Shown here in pieces: positions 12,451-23,493 of a stretch of DNA of 64,000 nt. The stretch's first letter is position 1. Each line of letters begins with the position of its first letter. A model generated the notes under the pieces. The model was given only the letters and a program-made list of their open reading frames with translations. It did not search any database and was not told the DNA's origin. The stretch lies in NCBI RefSeq assembly GCF_019279795.1, contig NC_056737.1:1192188965-1192252964 (forward strand), written 5' to 3'. The stretch comes from Protopterus annectens. Lineage: Eukaryota; Chordata; Ceratodontiformes; Protopteridae. The position numbers and the translations under genes are program-made.

Positions 12451-13510
12451 AAAGGCTCTTGCCTCCCCATAGTGCCTTTTTTTAGGCAAAGTCATGACCA
12501 TAAAATTACCAATATGAACAATTCTTCTAAATGAAATTTAAAGGTCATGCTGCTAAATGCTAGGAGTCTTAGCATTAAACTGCACTCATTGCAAGCATTC
12601 CTTGCCCTGGAGGATGCTGACATTTGTGCAGTCACTTAAACCTGGTTCAAAGCTGTGGAGAGCACCCCAGCCTTTACCAGGTTACTCATCCTACCATATT
12701 TTCAGACCCCAAATAGACAGCTACAAAGCCAAAAGAGGAGGAGTTTCAATATTTATCAAAGACATACATACTTCCAGTCTGGTCAGATGATATGATGCAC
12801 AGGAGACACTCCAAGTGCAGTTAAGTGTTGAGAAACCACCTATTCAGATCATAGCTCAATCAAATCAAACCATACAGATCCCCAACCATGACTCAAGATG
12901 CCCACGCCACCTATCTGCACTTACTTGAAGCCATCAAGATTCAACCCTCTACCCTGATCCTGGGTGACTTTAACTACCCAACCATAGAGTGAAAAACCTA
13001 ATCTAGCCCAAACATGAATGCCCAGAGATTCCTCGACTTTATCAACGCCAATGCATTGGATCAGCTGGTTGACTGCCCTACAAGAGGTGAAAATATCCTA
13101 GATCTGTACTAATCAACATGAGTAGCCAAGCCAGTGTAGCACCCCTAGAGTGTCATCCTCCTTGGAAAGATCTGACCATAAAGTGATCACTTTCAAAGTC
13201 ACTGTCTACCCTGCCCCATCCTCCTTTGTCAGGGTCAAACAAAAAACTTTTTCAAAGCTAACTGCAATCTCCTGAGAGCAGGTATAAGCAGCTTCTCAGC
13301 CACCATCTCTGAAGTTGGAACTAGCACTAATGCCCAAACCTGCACCAAAAAACTATATGAGCACCTACCTAGCTGTATGGACTTATTAATACCTGACAGG
13401 ACCAACTCATCTTCCTGAAGGAAGAATAAACCTGTCTGGTGCACAGCAGCAATAAATAAACTGTATAATAAAAGGAAACAAAATTGCTGTCCAGGACCAA
13501 GAAGGAGCAA
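12451..13510 (+). pseudogene. CR1/L2-like LINE 5' fragment (inter-ORF + endonuclease), inverted pair
   Basis: The plus strand starts with the inter-ORF region, including 'gtgcctttttttaggcaaag', which matches the minus strand of copy 1 near 8005. It continues into a decayed endonuclease: 'VMLLNARSL' at 12547, 'DADICAVT', 'LPGYSSYHIF', 'RGGVSIFIKDIHTS', 'ILGDFNYPTIE' and 'SDHKVI'-like residues near 13170. It ends at 13510 in the linker ('NKLYNKRK'-like), where the 39-bp satellite begins. Stops and frameshifts are frequent. Together with 11925-12450 this looks like one insertion with an inverted 5' part, or two adjacent fragments. Confidence 0.75.
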
Positions 13511-14117
13511 GTGTGTAATGAGTAAGTCAGCACAGCAAGCATTGTTTTACTGTGTATTGAGTTAGTGCACCAAGCATTGTTTTACTCTGTAATGAGTAAG
13601 TTACAGCAGCAAGCATTGTTTTACTGTGTAATGAGTAAGTTAGTACAGCAAGCATTGTTTTACTGTGTAATGAGTAAGTTACAGCAGCAAACATTGTTTT
13701 ACTGTGTAATGAGTAAGTTACAGCAGCAAGCATTGTTTTACTGTGTAATGAGTAAGTTACAGCAGCAAGCATTGTTTTACTGTGTAATGAGTATGTTAGT
13801 GCAGCAAGCATTGTTTTACTGTGTAATGAGTAAGTTACACCAGCAAACATTGTTTTACTGTGTAATGAGTAAGTTACAGCAGCAAGCATTGTTTTACTGT
13901 GTAATGAGTAAGTTAGTGCAGCAAGCATTGTTTTACTGTGTAATGCGTAAGTTAGTGCAGCAAGCATTGATTTACTGTGGAATGAGTAAATTCATGCAGC
14001 AAGCATTGTTTTACTGAGAATTGAGTAAGCTACAGCATCAAGCATTGTCTTGCTGCGTAATGAGAAAGTTAGTGCAGCAAGCATTGTTTTACTGTGTAAT
14101 TAGTAAGTGCAGCAATC
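13511..14117. repeat. 39-bp satellite, left block (~15 copies)
   Basis: The unit is 'caagcattgttttactgtgt' followed by 'aatgagtaagttacagcag', 39 bp, with a variant ending 'agttagtgcagcaag'. Because 39 is divisible by 3 and the unit has no stop, both strands read as 13-residue peptide repeats (for example ALFYCVMSKLQQQ); I treat these as by-products. The block ends where the Harbinger-type element begins and resumes at 34590, so both blocks were once a single array of about 3.2 kb. Confidence 0.95.
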
Positions 14118-14120
14118 ATT
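14118..14120. repeat. target-site duplication ATT (left)
   Basis: ATT directly precedes the terminal GGGCAGGATTCA. The same ATT follows the right end at 34587-34589. Three-base duplications are the rule for PIF/Harbinger insertion. Confidence 0.85.
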
Positions 14121-14175
14121 GGGCAGGATTCACGAAGCCTCCGTGTAAGAGTTACAAGGCTTACACGGAGGCTGC
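14121..14175. repeat. left terminal inverted repeat with subterminal hairpin
   Basis: GGGCAGGATTCA matches the inverse of the right end. It is followed by an inverted pair, 'cctccgtgtaag' (14138-14149) and 'cttacacggagg' (14160-14171), able to form a hairpin. Similar 'cttacacgg' motifs recur near both ends and are candidate transposase or Myb-protein binding sites (inference). Confidence 0.8.
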
Positions 14176-14557
14176 AGTTAAACGGTGTGACGTCAGCATG
14201 TCATGCATATGCATGAGGGCATGCTGAATCACACCTAAGGCTTACACGGTCCATGGAAGACAGTAGGGGGCATGTCCGTAGGCTGAGCCCTGCAAGCGAA
14301 CACGCCCCCAGAAGAGTAAAAGTGCCTAAAGTAAACCCCCACGACAGAGTACATGGAAATGCGAATAAACACAACACAACACATGCCCCCACAGACTATG
14401 AACATAAAATTATATAAATGAACACGTTATATTTTTTTAAATTGTAAAGATGTTTGTCAGTGAGTGTGCTAGTTTGCGTGGGCATGCCCGTAGCTCAGCC
14501 ACAGTTAGCAGTAAGTGGAAAAGCATATAAGAACTAACTATGCAAAGTAAGCCAAAA

Positions 14558-14640
14558 AGCAATAGCGTAGCAGTAGAGACGTTGGCTGAAGAGCAGGCAG
14601 TCATGGTTCAAGCCCCCACAACATCAATTTTTATTTTTAG
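14558..14640 (+). repeat. tRNA-like (Pol III promoter-like) segment A
   Basis: 'tagcgtagcagtagagac' resembles an A box and 'ggttcaagccc' (14605-14615) a B box, at tRNA-like spacing, with a T-rich stretch shortly downstream. No complete cloverleaf with a paired acceptor stem is evident, so I read it as a tRNA-derived SINE head rather than a tRNA gene. Confidence 0.45.
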
Positions 14641-14774
14641 TGAAATAAGCAGGAAACAAGTCCCTGACATATATGTACACATATAACATTATATTTTATG
14701 TAAAATGTAATGAAATAGGCCATTTATTTTGAAGAAATGTGAGATAACAAAATAGTAAAAAATGCCAGATGTGC

Positions 14775-15010
14775 CTATAGCTGAGCTACAGTTTAACAAG
14801 TTGAGTGCATCTGCCCGTAGGTGAGCAGTGGTTTAACAGGTGTAAAATGAGTGCCTGTAGGTGAGCAGTGGTTCAACAGGTGCAAAATGAGTGCCCGAAG
14901 GTGATCAGTGGTTTAACAGGTGTAAACTGAGTGCCCGTAGGTGAGCAGTGGTTCAACAGGTGCAAAATGAGTGCCCGTAGGTGAGCAGTGGTTTAACATG
15001 CTGAAACTGT
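14775..15010. repeat. 40-bp tandem repeat, ~5-6 copies
   Basis: The unit is 'gagtgcccgtaggtgagcag' plus 'tggtttaacaggtgtaaaat'. Copies alternate between 'gtttaacaggtgtaa' and 'gttcaacaggtgcaa', suggesting an 80-bp higher-order pair. Single related copies of 'gcccgtagctcagcc' lie at about 14487. The subterminal position suggests a binding-site array (inference). Confidence 0.85.
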
Positions 15011-15204
15011 GTGCCCCTAGCTGAGCTGAGTGTAATATGCATGCTGACAGCCAAATGAAGCGTAAACCAGCGTAAACAATTTGCGCCGAGCTGCGCACCG
15101 CGCCAACAAGCTAACCGACGGGCAACATTGAGCAAGCTGTAGCAAAACTGCCTTTACACAGACACACCTTCTAGCCTGTCTAGACAGTCATAAAATATAA
15201 AAAG

Positions 15205-15275
15205 CAGTGACCTGGTTCGAACCCAGGATACCATGCACCATAGTCAAGGTACTGAACCACTAAGCCATGACAGCT
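15205..15275 (-). repeat. tRNA-like segment B
   Basis: On the minus strand 'gtcatggcttagtggttcag' (A-box region) is followed about 30 bp later by 'cctgggttcgaaccagg' (B box and T-arm-like palindrome, 15211-15227), then 'gctttttat'. It matches segment C at 18218-18290 over the A- and B-box regions, so the two are copies of one tRNA-derived repeat. Confidence 0.55.
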
Positions 15276-15464
15276 ATACTTAGAAATGCAGTAATAGCAA
15301 ATATATAGGAATGAATAGAAAGAGGAGCATGACAAAGCAGGTTTTGTGAAGCTGATACAATTCCAAAATGGCCAATCACAGATAAGTGCGGGAAAAACGG
15401 CATATATAAGCCCCATAGGCGGGAATACACAGCATAACCGATTGTAGAACTAACTTGCAGCCAG

Positions 15465-17459
15465 AATGTCAGGAGTAGGTGAGGGTAGTTGATTCCGAGC
15501 ACAGAGGTGGGGCAATGAGGAGTCCAGATATATGGTTTGGCTCCTTGTCCACAATCATGAGGCCCAACTCATGCAGGGCCAGGTCCTGTGGGGAGCATAT
15601 AGGGCTGAGGCGTGGGACCGGTTTGCTCATGATCTTACCAGTGCCACAGGGATTCCAAGGACTGGTGAGCAGGTCCGTCACCACCATGCGGACCTGAAGA
15701 GATGCAAGCAGGACCAACTGAACCTTTGGATCCAGGAGGCCCGGCAAATGCCCAATGCCCCACTACTGAGTAAGTTACATCTAATTATGTATGTAAGAAA
15801 TTAACCTAGCTGATATTATGGAGATGTGTATTCCAATATTACTTTATTTATATTACAGCTGCAGGTGTCCGTTCTGCGAACCGCAGAGCCTATGGTGATA
15901 GGCTGGTGCAGTTGCGCCACCAGGCAGGTCAGTAATCCTCTCCCTGTAACTGTAAATAAATATAAAAGTATGACAGTTAGCAAAAGAGTGCAGTGTAGTC
16001 ACTAAGTAATAAAATGTGCAAGTAACAGTGTAAGAGTGTTTGCAACTATTGCTTGATTACAAAAGTGTGTTGCAGTCTGTAATCCAAACAGAAAAATGAA
16101 AATGTCTGAAATAAAGTCTGAAATAAAGATGCCCCACCTGAAAAGTACAGCTGCAGAAGATGAGCAAAACACATGTGTGAAATATATCCCTGTTGAAATA
16201 CTGAAACATGACAGAAGTGAGACTGTTGGAAAGGATTGTAATAACTACAGGTAAAACATGTCAATAAAGCCTAGAAGTAAGTACCATCCTGAATTGTAAA
16301 ATCAAACAAGTGAGAGAGTGTGAGAAAGAGTTATTAATCCACCAATAACATAGTAATAACTCCTGAATAAAGTATACAGCAGTCAGTACAAAATGAAATG
16401 AATGTGACAAGCAGAACCAAACTGCGAAATGTGTTCAAAATGTTCCTGCAGCTGGAATGTGTATCCCAAAATCTTGATATGTTGCTCTCAGTCTGCAATA
16501 TGCAGATAGTATGATTGTCTGAAATACCAAACATCCACAGTTGTCTATAGCTATATAAAGCAAATGTAGCAGGATGATGTAGCTGAACAGAGCCAGATAT
16601 GAACGTGTATGAATAAAAATGAAAATGTATATTGATGTAGCAATAACATTCCTATCACCAACTTGAAGTAGCTATCACATAGGAAACTGTAGGTAGAACT
16701 GTAGTGTGTATATATCTGCAGCTATTAGAAATGTACAGCATATGTATTGGTATTTGAAGGTGTTAATTAAATTTTCTTCACCCTACCCTATAACCACATA
16801 TAATCCATTCCACGTGAAATTGGTATGTGCAACACAATTAACACCCCTGGACATTTGTCCTGTTGAGTCATACATATTTGCATGTATGTTGATGCATCTG
16901 CCCTGTTCATACATCCAAACCTGATGGCCTGTTGCCATCAATCAACCCTTCATGTTGTTGGACTGTGTATTGCTGTTCAAATCATGCATGTGTTATGCTC
17001 GCTGTTCAATGGTGTGAATATCTGGGTGTTTGGTTAATGGGAATACTAATGCATGCTGTTACAACTAATTGCGAATGGTATTGTATGTTACTAACCCAAA
17101 CTGTCATGACATAATGCAAAACATAGGACGACAGGGAAGGCGGGTTCCAGTGGACCCACCTCTCCCACCTCAGCTGGCGAGTGCACCTGGCACTAGTGCC
17201 CAGTCCGGACCCTCCTCCAGTGGCCCTGTGCCACCTGCAGGTGGGCGCTGCAGGGGATGGGGCTCTTCCCCCCTCTGCAAGTGTGACCGGAGGAGAACCA
17301 CCACTCACCCTCTGTAGCATCCGGACTGTGGTGCATAGGGAGATCCAGGAAGCTGTTCTTGGGCCCCTACGCCAGCTTGAGGCACAGGTGGCACAACTAA
17401 TGGGCATGCCTGCTGCCTGGCCTACACAGCCCCCAGCACAGCCCCATCCTGGGCAGTGA
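15465..17459 (+). pseudogene. Harbinger-associated Myb/SANT-like gene 1 (three exons, broken)
   Basis: Exon 1 (15465-15769) starts ATG and reads 'MSGVGEGS', TGA, then 'FRAQRWGNEESRYMVWLL', 'AWDRFAHDLT' and 'RTGEQVRHH-ADLKR', a Myb/SANT-like three-helix DNA-binding domain. Exon 2 (15859-15927) begins after 'tattacag' and ends before 'gtcagt'. Exon 3 starts at 17127 after 'aaaacatag'; it is proline-rich and ends in 'TVVHREIQEAVLGPLRQLE', a likely short coiled coil. Codons join cleanly across both introns. The TGA fits CGA to TGA decay at a CpG, and a one-base shift near 17240 separates the proline-rich part from the C-terminus. In PIF/Harbinger elements such a protein helps the transposase reach the element ends. 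Assignment to that role is by family and location. Confidence 0.75.
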
Positions 17460-18054
17460 AGGCACAGTGGCAACTGCCCATGGGTGGGGATATCAGTTCC
17501 ACTGTTGCCATCTGTGGGCTCATGGGCTCTGGATATCCAAACATCTGTCCCCGTCAATTGTGTAACCCCCCCACACGTGTCATACACCGCCCCTGTATGC
17601 GTCTTGTTTGTCTTGTCTGTTGACCTACCCAGCCTACCTCCCCAGCTATACCGACTTCCTTTACCTGACATACCACTCTCACCTGAAAAAAAAAAAAAAA
17701 AAACGGCACTCTGTACCCACAAAAAAATTATGCCCCATACATAGCTGCTCACTTTGCACACATGTCTGCTGGACATGGAAACAGTCAATTACAATTGGCT
17801 GTACAACAAGTATTATTGTTGTCCTTACACCTCTCTCAGGGGTGGAAGGTTTCAAATCTCACACCATATTACAAACATATGCACAGCTGTTGCTGATGAA
17901 GACATGGGCAGCTATGGGCCTTACTTACATCCCTCCTGCAAAACCCAAGCTTGTTTCCCTACTGTCTTACCCTCTTTGTGACCCCTTTTTCACCACTTTC
18001 CTGTCTTCCCATTTTCATTTTTTTCAAAGAAAATAGCGCGGGTGTGTGCACGAG

Positions 18055-18164
18055 TAAGCACTTTTAAGCGGTTGTAAGCGGGTGTGTGCAGAGCTGAACG
18101 CCAGTGCACATGCGGGAGCTCTGCGCAAACCAGCGCTAACCAGGTTACAACTGCTTAAAAGTGC
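18055..18164. repeat. internal palindrome with subterminal-type motifs
   Basis: 'gcacttttaagcggttgtaa' (18059-18078) is inversely repeated by 'ttacaactgcttaaaagtgc' (18145-18164). Between them lie 'gcgggtgtgtgca' and 'ctgcgcaaaccagcgctaac', like patches near both element ends. It could be a former end of a smaller Harbinger captured in the larger one, or a small MITE. Confidence 0.6.
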
Positions 18165-18217
18165 CTTAGTCACTCTGAGTGACAGGTCCTGTAGTCTGTT
18201 CAAAAGCAAAACAAAAT

Positions 18218-18290
18218 CCCACTGTCAGTCCCGAACCCAGGACCTTGGAAACCGTAGTCTGCATGACTTACCACTAAGCCATGACTGTTA
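18218..18290 (-). repeat. tRNA-like segment C
   Basis: The minus strand reads 'agtcatggcttagtggtaag', about 30 bp, then 'cctgggttcggg', with 'gggattttgttttgctttt' downstream. It is the same family as segment B at 15205-15275. Confidence 0.55.
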
Positions 18291-18526
18291 TATAAGAGCA
18301 TTGTGCTACAATAAATACATCATGTAATAGTAGGAATGAATGTAAAGGGAATATAGGATGTGTAGTACACAAAGCATGACATGTATGTTTACTGTCAAAT
18401 CTAGTGGATTTCTATAATAGTAGTGTGTGAACAGAAACAGCCATGCTAGTTGGTAGCTAGTAGGTAATAATGTCACTGTAGCACCTTGCAAGCCACACAC
18501 ATACTCACAGCAGGATAATCACTGCC

Positions 18527-18830
18527 CATATCCCACAACCTGTTACAGGAACACATCCAGACCAAGTAATAAAATATGTATAGCAAAGGGCCAAAACCAG
18601 AGACACATTACAAATAATGTTACAACAAACTTAGACAGTTCAGAGAGTAACAGGTTCTGCATTTTGTTGGATGTTTGGAAGGGTATGAAGTCTGAAACTT
18701 AAATGTTTGTCACTATATTCTGACTTGAGCCCAGAGTGATTTGCCAGAAAGAGCTGTGCATGAGATATTGACCAAAATATGAGGCAGAAATGTGGACAAC
18801 CTGCAAATATTTGTACACATGAGAGGTCTG
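18527..18830. mobile_element. hAT-type MITE, copy 1 (~304 bp)
   Basis: Flanks 18519-18526 (TCACTGCC) and 18831-18838 (ACACTGCC) match at 7 of 8 bases, an 8-bp target duplication. The ends are imperfect inverted repeats of a 'CAKAYCTCTCAAC'-type sequence. The interior, notably 'gaagggtatgaagtctgaaa', is homologous to the copy at 50138-50441. No protein is encoded. The 8-bp duplication suggests hAT-driven movement. Confidence 0.65.
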
Positions 18831-20028
18831 ACACTGCCATATTTGAATAGTTAAGAGCCTAGACATAGCAACAGTGACTGAGTTACAGGGATGCCCCACA
18901 GACGCCATGTGAAATGTACAAACAGTAGGCAGAAAGGTGTTACAACACATGCAATGGTAACTATGATGTCCTGAAAGTATGCACCACTTGCACGGCAGAA
19001 ATAGTGTAGTAATACATATGCTATCCCACAGTCACAACTGCAGAATACCAGACAATTTAATGGGTGTACCCCACTGATATGTACCATTCCATGAGGCAGA
19101 TAACAGATGCACCTGAGAGTCTCTGGGGCCTGCTCAGCAGCATAATCAAATACCCTAATATATGTCAAGGCCCACACCATGGCCAGACCACACTGCATGC
19201 AGTAACACCCTATCAGATATAGCAAGCATTCCAAGGTGTGAATGTACATGGAAAATAGGAAAGCCACAGCAACACACTACAGTCAAGACACCTAGCAGGC
19301 ATACAAGGAGTGAATGTAAAGGACAAATATTGAAGCCATAGCAACAAATTGCATGAGCCACTGCTATATACCAGTTACACCACAAGTCCCACAGGAAAGC
19401 ACACACACCCATATTAACAGTAGTAGTAGTAGTTGTAGGTGTCAGTTTACATACACACTTAGTACAGGAAACAGGAGAGATGAATGGAGAAATGTTAATC
19501 TACAACACAGCCTGAAATATGAGAGAGATACTAACCTTTACACTCACAGAACAGTGTCCACAGCATACCAGCATGGTCCCTGCCCTTAAAATCTGAAAGG
19601 GCTATGCCTATCTCACATACCTTTTTATAGCACTGTCCTGAAATCACAGTGAGAACTGCAATCAGTACACAACTGGCTGCATGCAATCAGCAAATGCTGG
19701 CTAACAATTGGTGCAGAGGCCATCACATGGACATATGCAGATACCTACAAAAGCATCCTGTACTCCCAGTCCACACATGCAATACTTTCATTGCACCGTC
19801 TGGAGGCAGAGAGAGAGAGAGAGAAAAAGAAAGAAAAAAAAGAAAATAAAAACACAAACAATAACTACACTTAAGAAAAACTAAGTTGAAGCTGTCATCA
19901 GTGACAGTATCAAGCTGGACTAGCAGCAGCAGGAACCTATACAAATGGTAACGCAATTAGCTGTGACAAACACAGGTAATGTAAAGTAACAATTTAATAG
20001 TCTACATACTGTGAACCCTCCATATGTG
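18831..20028. other. no gene recognised
   Basis: Noncoding Harbinger interior, rich in TG/CA steps as expected from CpG decay. A short GA-rich run lies at 19804-19850. Confidence 0.5.
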
Positions 20029-21600
20029 TTATTGGTCTGTATCTATATGTATGTCTATGTGATAAGTTGTGTGTACGTTGTTTTTCCCAAAGGGGATGAG
20101 TATACATTTCATGCCATTCAGTGTTAGGCCATGATTCTGGCACCAGTTGTCCATTTCAGTGAGGCCTGTCTGTAGGATGTGTGTGTCAGCTGGTGTATCG
20201 ATTATGGCGCCTAGTTTGCAGTCATCTGGGAACTTTGTCATCCACAACCCGCCCATGTTTGCTTTCACATCTGAGAAGTAAATGACAAACAAGAGGGGTC
20301 CTAGGACAGAGCCCTGTGGGATACCACTTGTGACTGGCTTTGAGTCTGACATGGCTCCCGCAATTTTGACTTTATGGATTCTGTTGTTTAACCAGTTTGC
20401 AACCCATCATGTGACATATGTATTAACATTTAAGCTGATGAGCTTCTCTATGATGCCTGAGTGGGGTATTGTGTTGAAGGCCTTAGGCAAGTCCAGGTAG
20501 GCTGTATGGACTGCTTTGCCCTCATCAATGGCTATAGTGACTGTTTTGAAAAAGTCAACCAGGTTCAAAAGGCAGGATCAGCCCTTCACAAAGCCAAACT
20601 GGGTGGGATCAAGTGTCTGTAGGTCCGCAATGTCGCTGTATATGAGTTCCATAATGAATCTTTCCATAGCTTTGCAGACCAGGCTGGTTGAGCTTATGAG
20701 GCAGTAGTTCCCAGGGTCTGTAGAGGTGCCTCCTTTGTGGAGTGGGACCACTGTTGCTGTACGCCAGTGTTCAGGTACATATCCCGTAGTAAGGCTAAGG
20801 TTAAATATCATTTTTATATGCGGTTGTAGCTCCTCTTGGAGTTCATGTAGCACACATCCGGGGATACCATCAGGTCCCATTGATGCTGTGTGTTCTGCTT
20901 TGCTGAGGGCAGCTCTCACTTGAACATCTGAGATGACAGGGAGGTTACATTCAGCTGTGATAAGTATTTCTTCTTTTGGGGGAGAGGGACGGGAGATATT
21001 TGCACTGAACCTGTCTGCCAGAATGTTGCCAATATCTGTGGGTTCAGTGAATTTTATGTAGTTGTGTACTAACTCTGAGCATATCTGAGGCTTTTGGTCC
21101 ATTTTCTAACAAAACTGAAGAAGGCCTTGTGGTTATCTTTAGTGTCCTTGGCCATTTTTCTCTCAGAGTTGGCCTTGGATGTTGTTATGAGAGAACTTAG
21201 CTTTGTACTAGTGCTGACCACAGATGCCTTCCCTTTATGTGATTCTGCTCTGTCTTGCAGTAGCCTCCATCTATCGTTATACAATTTGTCTATGGCTGGG
21301 GTCCACCAGACAGGATGCTTAACCTTTTTGCATATGGTCTGGGTTAGAATTGTATGTGCATGTTCCATGCATTCTTGAGGATGTCCATGGGAAGCATTTG
21401 CAAAGGGGTCAGCATTGTGGGTTGTGGCTTCCACTGGCCCAGGGGGCTGCATGGATAACATCTTAGTCCTAAAAAGTGAAAATCCATCTATTCACATATA
21501 TTTCAAAGTAGTCTACTGTGCAGGTGGTGGTGGTGGGATATGTATATCCAGGCCGATTAGTTTGTGTCCAGATCACACTAGTGGATGACGTTCCACATAC
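20029..21600 (-). pseudogene. CR1/L2-like LINE copy, ORF2 middle part, truncated at both ends
   Basis: The minus strand gives the end of the endonuclease ('GHKLIGLDIHIP', ~21540-21590), the linker ('VWWTPAIDKLYNDRWRLLQD'), and the reverse transcriptase from 'GPDGIPGCVLHELQEEL' through 'TSGIPQGSVLGPLLF' to 'KFPDDCKLGA'. The catalytic box reads FPDD rather than FADD, a lethal-looking change. Frames shift at about 21100, 20578 and 20352. It ends near 20030 without the ORF2 C-terminus or a CR1 3' tail, so it is a deletion remnant. It lies between the two Myb-like genes and is later than the Harbinger element. Confidence 0.8.
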
Positions 21601-21883
21601 AGTACCTTGTTACAAACCCCCAGAGTGAGGTGGTGCATTGGACCTGTCTCAGTGTGCTGACTGATGGGGCTTGGTACTATGTTGTATGGAATGTGACAGG
21701 TATTGTTGGACAGGTGTCGGCTGAACACTGATATCTGGCCATGTACATGTGTATCCACCAAGAGACACACACATGCTACATATGGGAGTATTAGTATATC
21801 ACTACAGTTGAGTATCATGTATAGTATGTGTGCCATATTTTGCTGTCATAGTTTGCTGATATCCTGTTTGTGTTCTCTTTCAG
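21601..21883. other. intergenic/intron-like stretch before Myb-like gene 2
   Basis: No coding signal is recognised. It ends in a pyrimidine-rich 'gtgttctctttcag', a good 3' splice site directly before the exon at 21884, so an upstream noncoding exon is possible. Confidence 0.4.
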
Positions 21884-22649
21884 GGATATGGCGCATCAGC
21901 GAAATCCTGCCTACTCTGCTGCAGAAGATGAAGAGACACACCAGAGCTTGTTGCGGGATTATGACATACTGTTTTCCCGCACCAGCCAGAATCAGCAGGA
22001 GAGGGCTGCACTGTGGCAAGACCTTGTCTGTAGGGTAAATGACATTGGCACGCATAATAGGACATATGAGCAGGTACGACATCACTGCAGTGATTTAATC
22101 AGAAATGTCCGTCAGCGTGCATCGGATATCCACAGGCAACAGGTCGCCACAGGAGGTGGGGTGGCCACACATCCCCCCTCACCAGAATGGAGGGGCTACT
22201 CCTAAGTGTTGTGGCTCCAGCCCAGGAACATCAACAGCAACACACCTGCATTATAATGGAGGCTGGAGCCACACAGCAACACGGCATGGAGTGTGCAGGT
22301 AATATGCCATATGTACACTTGACTGTTCTGTACACTGTTAGTTTATGCATGTGTAAGGTGTGTCCTTGGTATGTAGCTGTCAACATAGTATGTAATTGTG
22401 CAGGTGTGATATTGCCAATATCAGCAGCTGACATGTGAAAGGCAACTGTTGTACTACTGAACTGTATCATACGCAGTATCAATGGCACAGTTGTGCCCAC
22501 TGACATTAATCCCCTCATTTCTGTAGGTCCCTCCGGTGTTACAGCAATGCAGCCCATCCATGCTGGTGAGTGTGTATTAACAATACCTATAATAGTCTTG
22601 ATAGTGCTAGTAATAATAGTGTAATTCAGTAGTGCTCTGTGTGTATACT

Positions 22650-22968
22650 GCGGGGTGCGCATATGTGCATGTGTGCGTGTGTCCACATGTGCATGGGTGC
22701 ATGTGTGCATGTGTGCATGTGTGCACGTGTGCATGTGTGCATGTGTCCACGTGTGCATGTGTGCATGTGTCCACGTGTGCATGTGTGCATGTGTGCATGT
22801 GTCCACGTGTGCATGTGTGCATGTGTCCACGTGTGCATGTGCGCATGTGTTCATGTGTTCATGTGTGCATGTGTCCACGTGTGCATGTGTGCATGTGTGC
22901 ATGTGTGCATGTGTGCATGTGTGCACATGTGCATGTGTGCATGTGTGCATGTGTGCATCACTGGTAAC
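22650..22968. repeat. TGTGCA minisatellite inside intron 2 of Myb-like gene 2
   Basis: About 320 bp built of hexamer variants TGTGCA, TGTCCA and CGTGCA ('gtgtgcatgtgtccacgtgt'). Alternating purine-pyrimidine sequence like this can form Z-DNA. The long Cys/His/Val reading frames in it are by-products. Confidence 0.95.
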
Positions 22969-23419
22969 ATTGTGTAGACATTGTAAACTGTGTTTCCTGT
23001 CTTCCTCCCACAGGTTCTGGTGCTGCTCTGGTGTCCTGCAGCAGGGAACCTGAATCTGGTGCCACAGGTACTGATAATGATGATGTCTGTGTAATGGCAC
23101 AGGAAGGTGTGTCAGGGTCCGTCATTGGTCAGCCAATTGACAGTACACAGCTGTCAACCCCATCATTGCGCACAGTCATCCTGCCAGTACATCCTATGTT
23201 ACCAATGTCCCTAGGTGATGGACAGGATACAGTGGGCATTGACCAGGGTAATGTGGTATCTGTGGCACATGCTTCCCCACACAGCAGCCATGGGCAGGGT
23301 CCTGAGATAGTACCACACAGACAGTTGCCCATGGGTTCTCGTGGGAGCATCCGTGGGCGTACTGCCTCTGGCAGACGTGCCCAAAGAGGTCTGTCAACCT
23401 CAGCTATGTTTCGGGCTGT

Positions 23420-23493
23420 CATGCAGGCACAGTCACGTATGGAAACGTACACCAGACAGGGTGTACCTTTCCATACTTGACTGTGCCTGCATG
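23420..23493. repeat. 34-bp-arm palindrome interrupting Myb-like gene 2
   Basis: 23420-23453 (starting catgcaggcacagtcacgta) is inversely repeated at 23460-23493 with two mismatches and a 6-bp loop 'agacag'. The sequence just right of it ('ggtacaccagaaagggtc') repeats part of the left arm, so an original 'atgcaggcacagtcacgtatgga-caggtacaccag' was split by a snap-back duplication. Confidence 0.9.

Larger units (their letters stand above)
14176..15464. other. left subterminal noncoding region
   Basis: Between the left end and the first Myb-like gene. It holds two tRNA-like segments, a 40-bp tandem repeat (both listed separately) and a GC-rich patch at 15058-15125 with 'gcgtaaaccagcgtaaac' and 'gcgccgagctgcgcaccgcg'. 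Related 'gcgcaaaccagcg' patches recur at 18120 and near 33560 and 34150. Confidence 0.6.
17460..18526. other. noncoding interior of the Harbinger element
   Basis: No gene recognised. It contains a poly(A) run at about 17685-17703, the subterminal-like palindrome at 18055-18164 and tRNA-like segment C, both listed separately. Confidence 0.5.

Noticed and set aside
13511..14117. CRISPR array (regular short repeats)
   Set aside because: The repeats are directly contiguous with no unique spacers, and the DNA is eukaryotic.
17006..17788. 260-residue minus-strand frame opposite exon 3 of Myb-like gene 1
   Set aside because: It overlaps the proline-rich exon in antisense, has no recognised domain and contains a poly-Phe run from the poly(A) tract.
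14558..18290. Functional tRNA genes
   Set aside because: A- and B-box-like sequence is present, but no full cloverleaf with paired acceptor ends could be drawn by eye, and two of them are homologous repeats, so SINE-like heads are more likely.
22231..23100. His/Thr/Met-rich and Cys/Val-rich frames over the TGTGCA repeat
   Set aside because: Low-complexity translation of a hexamer minisatellite lying in an intron of the Myb-like gene.
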